Origin: Bradyrhizobium diazoefficiens | Lineage (GTDB): Bacteria > Pseudomonadota > Alphaproteobacteria > Rhizobiales > Xanthobacteraceae | DNA length: 64,000 nucleotides | Assembly: GCF_016616425.1 (NCBI RefSeq) | Contig: NZ_CP067101.1 | Location: 4,898,001-4,962,000, forward strand | Direction: 5' to 3' | Shown here: positions 1 through 8,045 of the stretch, in pieces | How the letters are laid out: each line of letters begins with the position of its first letter | How positions within the stretch are numbered: the stretch's first letter is position 1 | Position numbers and translations under genes: made by a program | Notes under the pieces: generated by a model | Seen by the model: the letters and a program-made list of their open reading frames with translations, nothing else | The model's database searches: none | Told to the model about the DNA's origin: nothing

Positions 1-897
1 GAGGCGCTGGGCTTCAGCGGCGTCAACCGCGCGAGCCTGGGCGTGCAGAGCTTCGATCCCACGGTCCAGCGCGCGATCAACCGCATGCAGAGCTTCGACC
101 AGACCGCCCGCTGCGTCGACGGCTTGAGGAGGAGCGGCGTCGACAAACTCAACTTCGACCTGCTGTACGGCCTGCCGCTGCAGACGGTCGATTCGTGCCT
201 TGATACCGTCGCGAAGTGCATCGAGCTCCGCCCGGATCGGTTCTCCGTGTTCGGCTACGCGCGCATTCCCTCGTTCAAGAAGCACCAGCGCAAGATCGAC
301 GAAGGCGCTCTGCCTGACGCCATCGAGAGGCATCTGCAGTCCGAAGCGATTGCGGAAGCGCTGGTCGACGCCGGCTACGAGCGCATCGGCTTCGACCATT
401 TCGCGCTGCCCGACGATCCGATCGCGGTAGCCAAGCGCGATGGCCGGCTGCACCGCAATTTTCAAGGCTACACCGACGATGCCGCCGAAACGCTCATCGG
501 GCTCGGTGCCAGCGCGATCGGACGGACGCCGCAAGGCTTCGTACAGAACGTCGTCGCGACGCGCGACTATCTGGCGCGCATCGCCGACGACCGGCTTGCG
601 ACCGCCAAGGGCTACGCGTTCACGGAGGACGACCGCTTCCGCGCCGATATCATCGAACGCGTCATGTGCGACATGGCCGTCGATCTGTCCAAGATCGGCA
701 GGTCGCACGATCGCGACCCGGATTCGGCCATCATCGACCGGTCGCGGCTCGACAGCCTCATCGCGGACGGGGTGGTCACCATGGATCGCGACAGGATCTC
801 GATGCGACGCGGCGCGGAATTCATGGTCAGGAGCGTCGCGTCCGCGTTCGATGCCCATCTGGGACGGTCCGCCGCCACTCACAGCCGCGCGGTCTAG
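1..897 (+). CDS. hemN: Oxygen-independent coproporphyrinogen III oxidase HemN, C-terminal part (gene starts before window)
   Basis: The reading frame is open from base 1 and encodes about 298 residues of HemN, the radical-SAM enzyme that converts coproporphyrinogen III to protoporphyrinogen IX without oxygen in the cytoplasm. The 4Fe-4S cysteine motif lies upstream of the window, but the barrel segment with GVQSFD and YGLPLQT and the C-terminal HemN domain are present. It aligns along its whole visible length with the complete copy at 53223-54575, down to the identical last five residues HSRAV, so the two are paralogues. It sits tail to tail with the nor genes. Identity is firm; only the N-terminal half is unseen. 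Confidence 0.95.
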   Translation, partial: EALGFSGVNRASLGVQSFDPTVQRAINRMQSFDQTARCVDGLRRSGVDKLNFDLLYGLPLQTVDSCLDTVAKCIELRPDRFSVFGYARIPSFKKHQRKIDEGALPDAIERHLQSEAIAEALVDAGYERIGFDHFALPDDPIAVAKRDGRLHRNFQGYTDDAAETLIGLGASAIGRTPQGFVQNVVATRDYLARIADDRLATAKGYAFTEDDRFRADIIERVMCDMAVDLSKIGRSHDRDPDSAIIDRSRLDSLIADGVVTMDRDRISMRRGAEFMVRSVASAFDAHLGRSAATHSRAV

Positions 898-920
898 ACG
901 CTGTCCGCGGCGCCGGCGCG

Positions 921-1082
921 CTACACGGAATCCTTCGGATCGTGTTCGATTCTCGCGGACCTGTCGAAGGGTGGCACGTGTCCTTCCACGAAATCGACGA
1001 TCCGGCGTCGCGTCTCGGGATCTCTGATCTTCAGGAACGCTCTCAGCACGCGCAGCGCCTTCAGATCTTCGCGAATGCTCAT
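921..1082 (-). CDS. Small hypothetical protein (53 aa) downstream of norD
   Basis: A 53-codon frame starts MSIREDLKALRVLRAFLK and continues with a charged helix ending in RRRIVDFVEGHV. A good Shine-Dalgarno sequence (GGAGGG) lies 5-6 bases before the ATG. It follows norD on the same strand after about 130 bp, so it may be the last gene of the nor operon. The sequence resembles the short helical tails common in alphaproteobacterial regulators, but I do not recognise a family. The ribosome binding site and codon use support it being real; the function is unknown. Confidence 0.5.
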   Translation of the reverse strand: MSIREDLKALRVLRAFLKIRDPETRRRIVDFVEGHVPPFDRSARIEHDPKDSV

Positions 1083-1210
1083 CGTCGCCCTCCGCGCGCA
1101 ACTTAATCATCCGCCGGCCTCGCGCCACCCGATTCTTCGAACGATCGCGTGGCCTGTTCGGGATTTAACGCGAAGTCTTCTGCATTCCGATCGTCCGGCT
1201 CTTCGATGGC

Positions 1211-3124
1211 TTACTGCGTAAGCTGCCGATAGATCGCGGGCAACGCCGCCGGAAGACGCTTGATGTTGCCAACGATGCCGTACCCTCCGCGCCCGAACAG
1301 CGTCCGGAAGTAGCTCTTCGCTGCGGCGTCGATCGTCACTCCGAAGACGGATGTGCCGAGACGCCGCGCCTCCTGGACGGCCTTGCGCGTGTCCTCGACC
1401 GCGAAGCGTCCTTCGTAGTAATCGACGTCGTTGGGCTTGCCGTCGGTGAGGACGATCAGGAGCTTCTTGCGCTGCGGCTGTTCGGCGAGTTCGGCGGCGG
1501 CGTAGCGGACCGCCGCGCCGATGCGCGTGTAGTAACCCGGCTTGAGCGATCCGATCCGCTGCCCGACCTGCACCGTCATCGGTTCGCCGAACGCCTTGAC
1601 GGTCTTGAGCCGGACCCACGAACGGCGGCGCGAAGTGAACGTCAGGATGCTGTGGTTGTCGCCGCAAGCCGCGAGCCCGTGCGCGAGCACCAGGAGCGCC
1701 TCCTTCTCGACGTCCAGCACGCGATAGCCATCGACCCAGGAATCGGTCGAGAGCGAGACGTCGACCAGCAGCGTGACCGCGAGATCGTGGCCCTGCGGGC
1801 GCATCGCCAGGTGGACGCGGTCCAGCGATCCGCTGCCGGCGCGCAGATCGCATCGCGCGCGCACCAGCGCGTCCAGATCGAGGTCGTGTCCGTCGGGTTG
1901 GGCCCGCAGCAGTTCATGGCGCGGCCGCAGCGCTTCGAATTGGCGACGTACCTGACGAATCCGCCGCAGCATGGCGTCGTCCGGCTGCCAGTCCTCCCCG
2001 CGTTCGTTAGCCTGGGACGTCAGCACACGGCAATGATCCGGCATGTAGCTGCCAGTGCGGTAATTCCATTCCGGGTAAAGCAGTCCTGCCTGGAGTCGCG
2101 CGGCGTCGACGGCCTCCGGAGGCAGGTCGAGATCGAACTTCAGCTTGCTTGCGGGCTTTCCCTTGCGCCGGGAAATTGCGAGTTCGTCGAGATCGTCGGC
2201 CGCCTTGCGCGCGTCGTCGTCGTCGCTGTCGTCGTCCGGGCGGTCGACGTTGACCATCTCCGCCATCGCCAGGATCTTCTCGAAGCGGTTCAGGATGAAG
2301 GGCGCGCGTTCGTTCTTCCCCTCCTCGCCTTCCCGGACCGCGAAGCGCTTGCGAGAGTCGGGACCGGCATCTTCCGCCGCCGCAGGTTGCCGGTCGTCCT
2401 CGTCGTTCTGGGGGGCGACCGCTTCCCGGTCCCAGCACTCGCCCCAGAGCGGACAGGGCAGGATCGGCCGGTAGCCGGGAGGGGCTTTCGCCGGCAACTC
2501 CCCCGAGGCTACGACGGCAGCCCATAACGGTCCCTTCGGGGCGGCTCCGCCGAGCAGCGCCATCACGATAGCCTCCACCTCGCGCTCGACGCGCGGCAGC
2601 GGCCGCTGCGGACGGACCGAGGCCATCGCGGAAGCGAGTCGTCGATAGTTTTGGGCAAGTCCGGGAAACTGCGCGACGACCAGCGCCGATGTCTCGCAGA
2701 CGCGCCTCAAGGTCAGAAGATCCCGCCGCAGCGGATCGGCATCCGCGATCGCTGCGACCGGCTGAACCGCGAACCAGGCGGCGAGCCAGCAGTAGAGCAT
2801 TTCGTTGAGCTCGCGGTCGGCGAACACCGCGATGCGCTCGGGCAGGAACACGGTGGCGCCGTCGCGGCCGGGATGATCGAGGGTCTCGTCGCCGAGCCCG
2901 ATGCGCTGCCGCCAGCCGAGCCGGTGCCCGGACTTGCGCGCCTTCGAGCCCGCAAACTGCACGCCCTTTTCGCCGCCGAGCGCGCGGAACATCACCACGA
3001 TCCGGCTCCGGACGTCGGCGAGTTCGACGGCGTGCTCCGGATGGGCCGGATACGACACGGTCGCACCGACCAGGCGGTGCCAGGCTCGGCCTACCGTCTC
3101 CTCGAGTTCGAGGAAGTCGAGCAT
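1211..3124 (-). CDS. norD: Nitric oxide reductase activation protein NorD
   Basis: NorD acts with the AAA+ protein NorQ to activate the NorCB nitric oxide reductase, probably by helping insert or mature the non-heme iron. The 637-residue length is normal for the family. The C-terminal quarter is a von Willebrand factor A domain with MIDAS residues: DVSLSTDS near residue 455, a Thr in YYTRIG, and an Asp in LTDGKPND. The middle has an acidic stretch (DRPDDDSDDDDARK) typical of NorD. It begins 4 bp after the norQ stop, as the last large gene of norCBQD. It is cytoplasmic, with no signal peptide. Confidence 0.95.
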   Translation of the reverse strand: MLDFLELEETVGRAWHRLVGATVSYPAHPEHAVELADVRSRIVVMFRALGGEKGVQFAGSKARKSGHRLGWRQRIGLGDETLDHPGRDGATVFLPERIAVFADRELNEMLYCWLAAWFAVQPVAAIADADPLRRDLLTLRRVCETSALVVAQFPGLAQNYRRLASAMASVRPQRPLPRVEREVEAIVMALLGGAAPKGPLWAAVVASGELPAKAPPGYRPILPCPLWGECWDREAVAPQNDEDDRQPAAAEDAGPDSRKRFAVREGEEGKNERAPFILNRFEKILAMAEMVNVDRPDDDSDDDDARKAADDLDELAISRRKGKPASKLKFDLDLPPEAVDAARLQAGLLYPEWNYRTGSYMPDHCRVLTSQANERGEDWQPDDAMLRRIRQVRRQFEALRPRHELLRAQPDGHDLDLDALVRARCDLRAGSGSLDRVHLAMRPQGHDLAVTLLVDVSLSTDSWVDGYRVLDVEKEALLVLAHGLAACGDNHSILTFTSRRRSWVRLKTVKAFGEPMTVQVGQRIGSLKPGYYTRIGAAVRYAAAELAEQPQRKKLLIVLTDGKPNDVDYYEGRFAVEDTRKAVQEARRLGTSVFGVTIDAAAKSYFRTLFGRGGYGIVGNIKRLPAALPAIYRQLTQ

Positions 3125-3128
3125 CGCC

Positions 3129-3941
3129 CTATCCGATCACGGCTCGGGCGACTTCGACGAGCGCGGCCTTGACGTCCGCGTCGTCGGTCAGTGGCTCGAT
3201 CATGCCAGCCAGGACGGCGTCGGCGATCGAAACTCCGGCGGCGACGAGCGTCGCACAGTAGACGATCAGGCGCGTCGAGACGCCCTCCTCCAGGTCGTGG
3301 CCCTTCAGCGTGCGAAGCCGCCCGGCAAGCTGGACCAGCGGTCCGACGCGGTCCGTCCCAAGACCGCTTTCGGCGGCGACGACGGCGACCTCTTGCTCCG
3401 GAGGAAGAAAGTCGAACTCGATCGCCACGAAGCGCTGCCGCGTCGAAGGCTTCAGCGCCTTCAAAAGGCTCTGGTAGCCGGGATTGTAGGAGACGACCAG
3501 CATGAAGCCGGGCGGCGCGACGAGCTCCTCGCCGGTGCGTTCGAGCGGCAGGATCCTGCGGTCGTCGGTCAGGGGGTGCAGCACCACGGTGACGTCCTTG
3601 CGCGCCTCCACCACCTCGTCGAGATAGCAGATGCCGCCTTCGCGCACTGCGCGGGTCAGAGGCCCGTCCGTCCAGACAGTGTCGCCGCCCTTGAGCAGGT
3701 ACCGTCCCGTGAGATCCGCCGCCGTGAGGTCGTCATGGCACGCGACCGTGTGCAGCGGCAGTCCGAGGCGCGCCGCCATATGCGCGACGAAGCGGGTCTT
3801 GCCGCATCCAGTCGGACCCTTCAGCAGGACCGGCAACTGATGCCGCCAAGCGTGCTCGAACAGGGAACACTCGTTGCCGCTAGGGACGTAAGCCGGGATT
3901 TCGCGCACTTGATTTGCGACTGCGTGAAGGACTGGCTTCAT
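3129..3941 (-). CDS. norQ: AAA+ ATPase NorQ, nitric oxide reductase accessory protein
   Basis: NorQ is a MoxR-type AAA+ ATPase that works with NorD on the NorCB complex. The 270-residue product has a Walker A motif (GPTGCGKT), a Walker B (CYLDEV) and a sensor segment (VVSYNPGYQS). I chose the ATG at 3941 (MKPVLHAV) because it has a GGAG ribosome site at normal spacing and gives the usual NorQ N-terminus. A longer frame starts at 4013 and overlaps the norB stop as ATGA, but it would read through the intergenic hairpin at 3974-4000 and add 24 residues not expected in the family. Confidence 0.93.
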   Translation of the reverse strand: MKPVLHAVANQVREIPAYVPSGNECSLFEHAWRHQLPVLLKGPTGCGKTRFVAHMAARLGLPLHTVACHDDLTAADLTGRYLLKGGDTVWTDGPLTRAVREGGICYLDEVVEARKDVTVVLHPLTDDRRILPLERTGEELVAPPGFMLVVSYNPGYQSLLKALKPSTRQRFVAIEFDFLPPEQEVAVVAAESGLGTDRVGPLVQLAGRLRTLKGHDLEEGVSTRLIVYCATLVAAGVSIADAVLAGMIEPLTDDADVKAALVEVARAVIG

Positions 3942-3973
3942 GGCGGATCTCCGAAAGGGCTTAAAGGGACGGA

Positions 3974-4000
3974 CGACGGCCGCGTCTTTCGCGGCCGTCG
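3974..4000 (-). promoter_or_regulatory. Perfect intercistronic hairpin between norB and norQ
   Basis: An 11-bp perfect inverted repeat (CGACGGCCGCG and its complement) with a 5-base loop begins 10 bases after the norB stop and ends about 33 bases before the norQ start. It has no clear U-tract on the minus strand, so it is more likely an RNA-stability or processing element, or a partial attenuator, than a full terminator. It would set a high norCB to low norQD ratio. That role is inferred. Confidence 0.7.
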
Positions 4001-4009
4001 CATCGCTTG

Positions 4010-5359
4010 TCATTCAGCGGGCTGCAGCGCGGCGGACGGGACGGCCGCCTGGCGCTCGCGTCTTGGCACCAGCACGGCCCAGACGAACATCACGGCCGAG
4101 ATCACCACGAACACGCCGGACCCGAGGCGGATCCAGTAGAACATCGCGAGCTGGTCCTGCACTTCCATGTAGCCCTGACCGAGCACGCGCTGCAGGTGGG
4201 CCTGAATGACGCCGGCGAAGGTCAGCGCGAAGGTCATCACCATCATCGCCGTGCACATGATCCAGAAGCTCGCCATGCTGAGCACCTGGTTGTAGGGCGC
4301 TCGCTTTTTGATCTCCGGGATCGCGTATGCCATCATCGCGAGGTTCAGCATGACGTAGGCGCCGAAGAAAGCGAGATGCCCGTGCGCGGCGGTGACCTGC
4401 GTGCCGTGGGTGTAGTAATTGACCGACGACAGTGTGTGCAGGAAGCCCCAGACGCCCGCGCCGAGGAATGCCATCACCGAGCAACCGACCGACCACAGCA
4501 GCGCCGCGCGGTTCGGATGTTTCCGGCCGGCCCTCCAGGTCATTTGCACGGTGAAGATCACCATGGTGAAGAAGGGCGCGACCTCGAGCGTCGAGAACAG
4601 CGAGCCGATCCACTGCCAGTAGCCGGGAGCGCCGATCCAGTAGAAGTGATGGCCGGTACCGAGGATGCCGGAGAACAGCGCGAGGCCGATGATGACGTAG
4701 AGCCACTTCTCCACCACTTCACGGTCGATACCGTTGAGCTTGATCATCAGGAAGGCGAGCACAGACGCCATGATGAGCTCCCAGACGCCCTCGACCCAGA
4801 GATGGACGACGTACCACCAGTACATCTTGTCGACCGCGAGATTCTTCGGGTTGTAGAAGGCGAACAGGAAGAAGATCGCGACGCCCCACAATCCGAACAG
4901 CAGGATGTTTGTCACCGTCGTCTTGCGCCCTCTCAGCGCCGTCAGCGTCACGTTGAACAGGAACATCAGACAGACGACGACGATGCCGACCTTGATCGGG
5001 AACGGCTGCTCGAGGAATTCGCGTCCCTCATGGTAGTGGAAGAGATATCCCACGACCGCGACACCCGCGGCGCCGAAGAACATCCAGAACTGGATCTTGG
5101 CGAGCAGCGGACTGAACAGTTCGTTCTCGGTTTCCTCGGGAAGCAGGTAGTAGGTTGCTCCCATAAATCCGATCAGAGACCAGACGATCAGCGCGTTGGT
5201 ATGGATCATCCTGACGATGTTGAACGGCAGAATGACGGAGAGCGTGTTCGGGAGAACGTAGATGGTCCCGGCGACCAGGCCGAACGCGACCTGGGCCATG
5301 AACAACGTCAGCGCGCCGTAAAAATACAGCATCGCGACTCTCTGGGTTTGGTATTTCAT
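4010..5359 (-). CDS. norB: Nitric oxide reductase large subunit NorB
   Basis: NorB is the catalytic heme b/b3-FeB subunit of the cytochrome c-dependent nitric oxide reductase of the inner membrane, which reduces 2 NO to N2O. The 449-residue product is about twelve hydrophobic helices. Likely metal-ligand segments include HTNALIVWSLIGF, HLWVEGVWE (with the conserved glutamates), GTGHHFYWIG and TAAHGHLAFFGAYV. The start MKYQTQRVAMLYF follows norC after 39 bp. The length and motifs match cNOR rather than the quinol-oxidising qNOR, which carries an N-terminal extension. Confidence 0.97.
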   Translation of the reverse strand: MKYQTQRVAMLYFYGALTLFMAQVAFGLVAGTIYVLPNTLSVILPFNIVRMIHTNALIVWSLIGFMGATYYLLPEETENELFSPLLAKIQFWMFFGAAGVAVVGYLFHYHEGREFLEQPFPIKVGIVVVCLMFLFNVTLTALRGRKTTVTNILLFGLWGVAIFFLFAFYNPKNLAVDKMYWWYVVHLWVEGVWELIMASVLAFLMIKLNGIDREVVEKWLYVIIGLALFSGILGTGHHFYWIGAPGYWQWIGSLFSTLEVAPFFTMVIFTVQMTWRAGRKHPNRAALLWSVGCSVMAFLGAGVWGFLHTLSSVNYYTHGTQVTAAHGHLAFFGAYVMLNLAMMAYAIPEIKKRAPYNQVLSMASFWIMCTAMMVMTFALTFAGVIQAHLQRVLGQGYMEVQDQLAMFYWIRLGSGVFVVISAVMFVWAVLVPRRERQAAVPSAALQPAE

Positions 5360-5398
5360 AAAGCGGTTTCCTCGTTGAGGGTAATTGAAAGACAGCGA

Positions 5399-5851
5399 TC
5401 AGCCCGCCTTGTTCGGCGGCCAGTCCTGGCGCTTGATGCTGTCGGTCCACTGCAGGAAGTCGGCGAGGTCGTTCAGTTCCTGGTCGGTCAAGTTGAACTG
5501 AGGCATCTGTCGGCGACCGGGCGCGCCGCTCGGCTGCGCCTGCATCCAGGCCTTGATCATTTCCTTGGCGGACGCGGGATCCTGCCGGCCGCCCCAACGG
5601 TCCCAGACGTTACCGACTTCGGGAGCGAAGTAGGCGCCCTCGCCGAGCAATGTGTGGCAGTTGATGCAGGAGTTCTTCTCCCAGACGTGTTTGCCGCGCG
5701 CCACGGAATCCGTGAGCGTCGTGGCGTCCGTGGATTTGGTCACCATGTAGTAGTGACTGTGGGCGGTGAGCCCGAGGAAGATCGCGAAGAAGAAGGCCGA
5801 ACCGCCGTAAAAGACGTTCCGCGCCTGGGTTTTCGTGAGGTGTTCAGCCAT
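5399..5851 (-). CDS. norC: Nitric oxide reductase cytochrome c subunit NorC
   Basis: NorC is the membrane-anchored c-type cytochrome that passes electrons to NorB. The ATG at 5851 (MAEHLTKTQARN) gives 150 residues, the family norm, and has an AAGGA site upstream; the longer frame to 5935 would run into the regulatory box. One transmembrane helix (VFYGGSAFFFAIFLGL) precedes a periplasmic heme c domain with the CINCH motif, and the distal Met ligand is probably in RRQMPQF. It is the first gene of norCBQD, transcribed from the region holding the TTG-N8-CAA box at 5922-5935. Confidence 0.97.
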   Translation of the reverse strand: MAEHLTKTQARNVFYGGSAFFFAIFLGLTAHSHYYMVTKSTDATTLTDSVARGKHVWEKNSCINCHTLLGEGAYFAPEVGNVWDRWGGRQDPASAKEMIKAWMQAQPSGAPGRRQMPQFNLTDQELNDLADFLQWTDSIKRQDWPPNKAG

Positions 5852-5921
5852 CACCCATCCTTTCCGGCATTGGCTTGGTTGCGAGCGTGGTGCCAACCTA
5901 CCCGGCCGTCCGGAGGGTTCT

Positions 5922-5935
5922 TTGTGCCGGCGCAA
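5922..5935 (-). promoter_or_regulatory. NnrR-type CRP/FNR box upstream of norC
   Basis: The sequence TTGTGCCGGCGCAA is an inverted repeat of the TTG-N8-CAA type used by NNR/NnrR/Dnr regulators. Its centre is 77 bp upstream of the norC start codon. The same GC-rich core (CCGG) occurs in the box before norE, and a similar one before nnrS. The assignment to the regulator at 49987-50715 is an inference from gene content. Confidence 0.75.
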
Positions 5936-5954
5936 ACACCGGCGCGGTTGTCGG

Positions 5955-6221
5955 TCAGATCAACAGTCTGGCGATGGAAGTCGCCCCTGCGAACGACGCT
6001 ACGCCGATCACCCAGGCGGTGACCAAGCCGCGCCAGACTGGCGACACCGCCCGCAGGCCGAGGAAATCCATCAGGACTCGCCGCCCCTTCACGGCCGCCA
6101 GACCAAGCACAATCGCCGTCGCCATAGGCCCTGCCATCAATTGCCACGATGCGAGCAGGGTCGCGATCGCGAGGCCTGCGAGGACGATCAGCGTGATTTC
6201 GAGGGAATGTCGCTCCTGCAT
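5955..6221 (-). CDS. norF: NorF-like small membrane protein
   Basis: This 88-residue protein has three predicted transmembrane helices and the layout of the NorF/cytochrome c oxidase subunit IV-like family, which supports full nitric oxide reductase activity in Paracoccus-type systems. It begins 1 bp after the norE stop, so the two are co-transcribed, and it ends just upstream of the norC regulatory box. The family call rests on position, size and hydrophobic pattern more than on signature residues. Confidence 0.75.
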   Translation of the reverse strand: MQERHSLEITLIVLAGLAIATLLASWQLMAGPMATAIVLGLAAVKGRRVLMDFLGLRAVSPVWRGLVTAWVIGVASFAGATSIARLLI

Positions 6222-6222
6222 C

Positions 6223-6795
6223 TCACCGCACCAGATAGACGATCGGGAACATCAGGACCCAGACGAGGTCGACCATGTGCCAAAACGAGGCGCCGGTCTC
6301 GACCGCCGCCGGCGTTGCGCTCCGTAGAACTACAGTGAGGATCACCATGCCGAGCGCGACGTGCAGCAGGTGGAAGCCGGTGAGCAGGAAGTAGAGCGTG
6401 AAGAACGTGCTCGTCTCGAGGTCCGCGCCGGCGCCGACCTCGCGTCCGTATTCGACGAGCTTGACCGCCGCGAAGACGCCTCCGAGCGCGATCGCCGACA
6501 GTAGCCACCGTCGGCACGCCTGACGATGGTGAGTGCGAGCCGCCAGCGCGCCTCGGGCCGCGGCCCATCCGCTGGTCACCAGAACCAGCGTGTTGAAGCC
6601 GGCCAGGCCGGGATCGAGCAGTCTCTGCCCGTCCGCGAAGACCGACGGGTTTACGGCCCGCGCGACCGAGAAGGCGCCCAGTAGAAGCCCGAAGATTGCC
6701 AGCTCGCTGAAGATCAGCACCCACATCATCGGTTCGCCGGGTAGCTCGGCGAGCACGCCCCACCCGTTCCCTTCTTCGAGTTCCTGAGCCGTCAT
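6223..6795 (-). CDS. norE: NorE, cytochrome c oxidase subunit III-like protein
   Basis: NorE belongs to the heme-copper oxidase subunit III family and assists nitric oxide reductase function. The 190-residue product has five hydrophobic helices, with family features such as PGEPMMWVLIFSELAIFG near the N-terminus and FFTLYFLLTGFHLLHVALGM around residue 125; the second half ends SFWHMVDLVWVLMFPIVYLVR, typical of COX3. It heads the norEF unit, 66 bp downstream of a TTG-N8-CAA box, and is divergent from the small gene at 6932. Confidence 0.9.
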   Translation of the reverse strand: MTAQELEEGNGWGVLAELPGEPMMWVLIFSELAIFGLLLGAFSVARAVNPSVFADGQRLLDPGLAGFNTLVLVTSGWAAARGALAARTHHRQACRRWLLSAIALGGVFAAVKLVEYGREVGAGADLETSTFFTLYFLLTGFHLLHVALGMVILTVVLRSATPAAVETGASFWHMVDLVWVLMFPIVYLVR

Positions 6796-6854
6796 CGACC
6801 TTCCGCAGCAGATCCCGCTTTACGGACCGGTAGCCAAGATTTCGCGGTCGATCT

Positions 6855-6868
6855 TTGTCCCGGCACAA
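6855..6868. promoter_or_regulatory. NnrR-type box between norE and the divergent small gene
   Basis: TTGTCCCGGCACAA is a nearly perfect inverted repeat with the CCGG core. Its centre is about 66 bp from the norE start and about 70 bp from the divergent ATG at 6932, so one site could serve both directions. Confidence 0.75.
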
Positions 6869-6931
6869 AGAAGCCACCCGAACGGCGAAGTAGCCTTCCG
6901 TCATCGTCACGCATCGCAGGCGGGGGCACGA

Positions 6932-7087
6932 ATGAGCGAAGCGCAACTGGGCCTTCTCACGGCGACGCCGATCATCATCGTCCTTGCCGGCGCGCTGCGG
7001 GTCATGGGGGTACTATCGACCGTCGCGACAGTCTCCGCGACCGTCCTGTCGGTTGCCATCGCCGTCTTTCTGTTCACCACCCAGTAA
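6932..7087 (+). CDS. Small two-helix membrane protein (51 aa)
   Basis: A 51-residue frame starts MSEAQLGLLTATPIIIVLAG and contains two hydrophobic segments, the second ending VSATVLSVAIAVFLFTTQ. A GGGGGC stretch precedes the ATG, and it lies 14 bp before the TetR-like gene. It is divergent from norE behind a shared NnrR-type box, so it is probably NO-responsive. I do not recognise a family; it could be a small partner of NorE/F or of NorB. Confidence 0.55.
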   Translation: MSEAQLGLLTATPIIIVLAGALRVMGVLSTVATVSATVLSVAIAVFLFTTQ

Positions 7088-7101
7088 AGGGAGGGTCCGG
7101 T

Positions 7102-7659
7102 ATGAACGCTCACGACATCGACGACATCCTATCGAGCACCTGGGATCGCAAGCTCGCGCAGGATCTGGCCGGCGAGATCGAAGTCGGTACGGGTGATCGA
7201 CGGCAAACCCTCGCCGAGATGCGTCGCTTCCTGGCCGCAAAAGGATATCGCGAACTGCTGCCGCGCCTGGAGGCCGCACGCGAGGGCAAGCGCGCCTACG
7301 ACGCCTTGATCGCGGTCGCCCACGCGATCCGCCGCTACGCGCTGGAAAGACCAGCGCTGTCGGCCGCCGCGCTCCGCATCGTTGCAGCCGACTGCGAAGA
7401 ATGGAGGGACGCGCACCGGCGCCTTCACGCCTGCATGATGGAAGTCCTCGACGAGTGCGGGCTGCAAGGCGAAGCCGCCGAAGCCGCACTGACGATGCTT
7501 CGCAGTCTGGTTCGGGGCTACGTCATGCACGAAACCATGCACACGCTTGCTGGGGTCGAGTCCTACGACGACGCGTTCGACAAGGCCATGCAGGTGTTCG
7601 TCGCCGGGCTATCGGTCTTCGCCTACGCCTCCGTCCCTTCGGCCGCCTTCGGAACCTGA
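7102..7659 (+). CDS. TetR-like ligand-binding domain protein without a visible HTH
   Basis: The 185-residue product matches the pattern of the TetR C-terminal (WHG-type) helical domain, for example RYALERPALSAAALRIV followed by a long helix and an LRSLVRGYVMHETMHTLAG segment. The first 50 residues lack the usual DNA-binding helix-turn-helix; instead they read DRRQTLAEMRRFLAAKGYRELLPRLEAAREG, corresponding to the linker after the HTH in normal TetR proteins. A ribosome site (AGGGAGG) is well placed before the ATG at 7102, so this start looks genuine. It probably senses or binds a ligand but may not bind DNA. Confidence 0.6.
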   Translation: MNAHDIDDILSSTWDRKLAQDLAGEIEVGTGDRRQTLAEMRRFLAAKGYRELLPRLEAAREGKRAYDALIAVAHAIRRYALERPALSAAALRIVAADCEEWRDAHRRLHACMMEVLDECGLQGEAAEAALTMLRSLVRGYVMHETMHTLAGVESYDDAFDKAMQVFVAGLSVFAYASVPSAAFGT

Positions 7660-7669
7660 ACCGCGAGAG

Positions 7670-8045
7670 TTAGGTCGAGACCTTCCGGCATTCCTCGGCG
7701 CACGCCTTGCAAGCCGGCGCAAAGGGTTTCTCGATCAGCACGCTCCCGTGAACACCCTGCGATTCCCAGTCCGGGGCGCTGGCGCTCGTCATGTAGATCA
7801 CGGGAAAGCCCGGCGTGATCTCCCTGACCCGCCGCGCCAGTTCCCACCTCGTGATGCCATCGCCCAGGTTGACGTCCGTCAGCAGGGCCCGACACCCCTT
7901 GCGGCGCGTTGCAGAATGTGGACAAGGCCGCCTCTCCCGATGAGACCGGGCAGGCCTGGAAACCGCAGTCCGACAAGGCGTCCTCGATGAAGCTGCAAAT
8001 CAGAGCTTCATCCTCCACCACCAGAACACGAACGGCATCACTCAC
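7670..8045 (-). pseudogene. Frameshifted single-domain response regulator
   Basis: A GTG at 8045 with an AGGAGG site 6 bases upstream opens a receiver domain (VRVLVVEDEALICSFIEDAL) that runs to about residue 50. The frame then shifts near position 7900 and the receiver continues in another frame as LLTDVNLGDG (phospho-acceptor Asp), VIYMTSASAPDW and VLIEKPFAP, with the conserved Lys, ending in TAA at 7670. The gene is intact apart from this indel. Its start overlaps the stop of the PRC-barrel gene, so the two formed an operon. It is read as a recent pseudogene; a sequencing error is the alternative. Confidence 0.8.

Noticed and set aside
4007..6022. Long plus-strand frame of 671 codons opposite norB and norC
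   Set aside because: It is the antisense shadow of genuine genes in GC-rich DNA, rich in His, Arg and Asp with no fold or motif, and norB/norC on the other strand are unmistakable.
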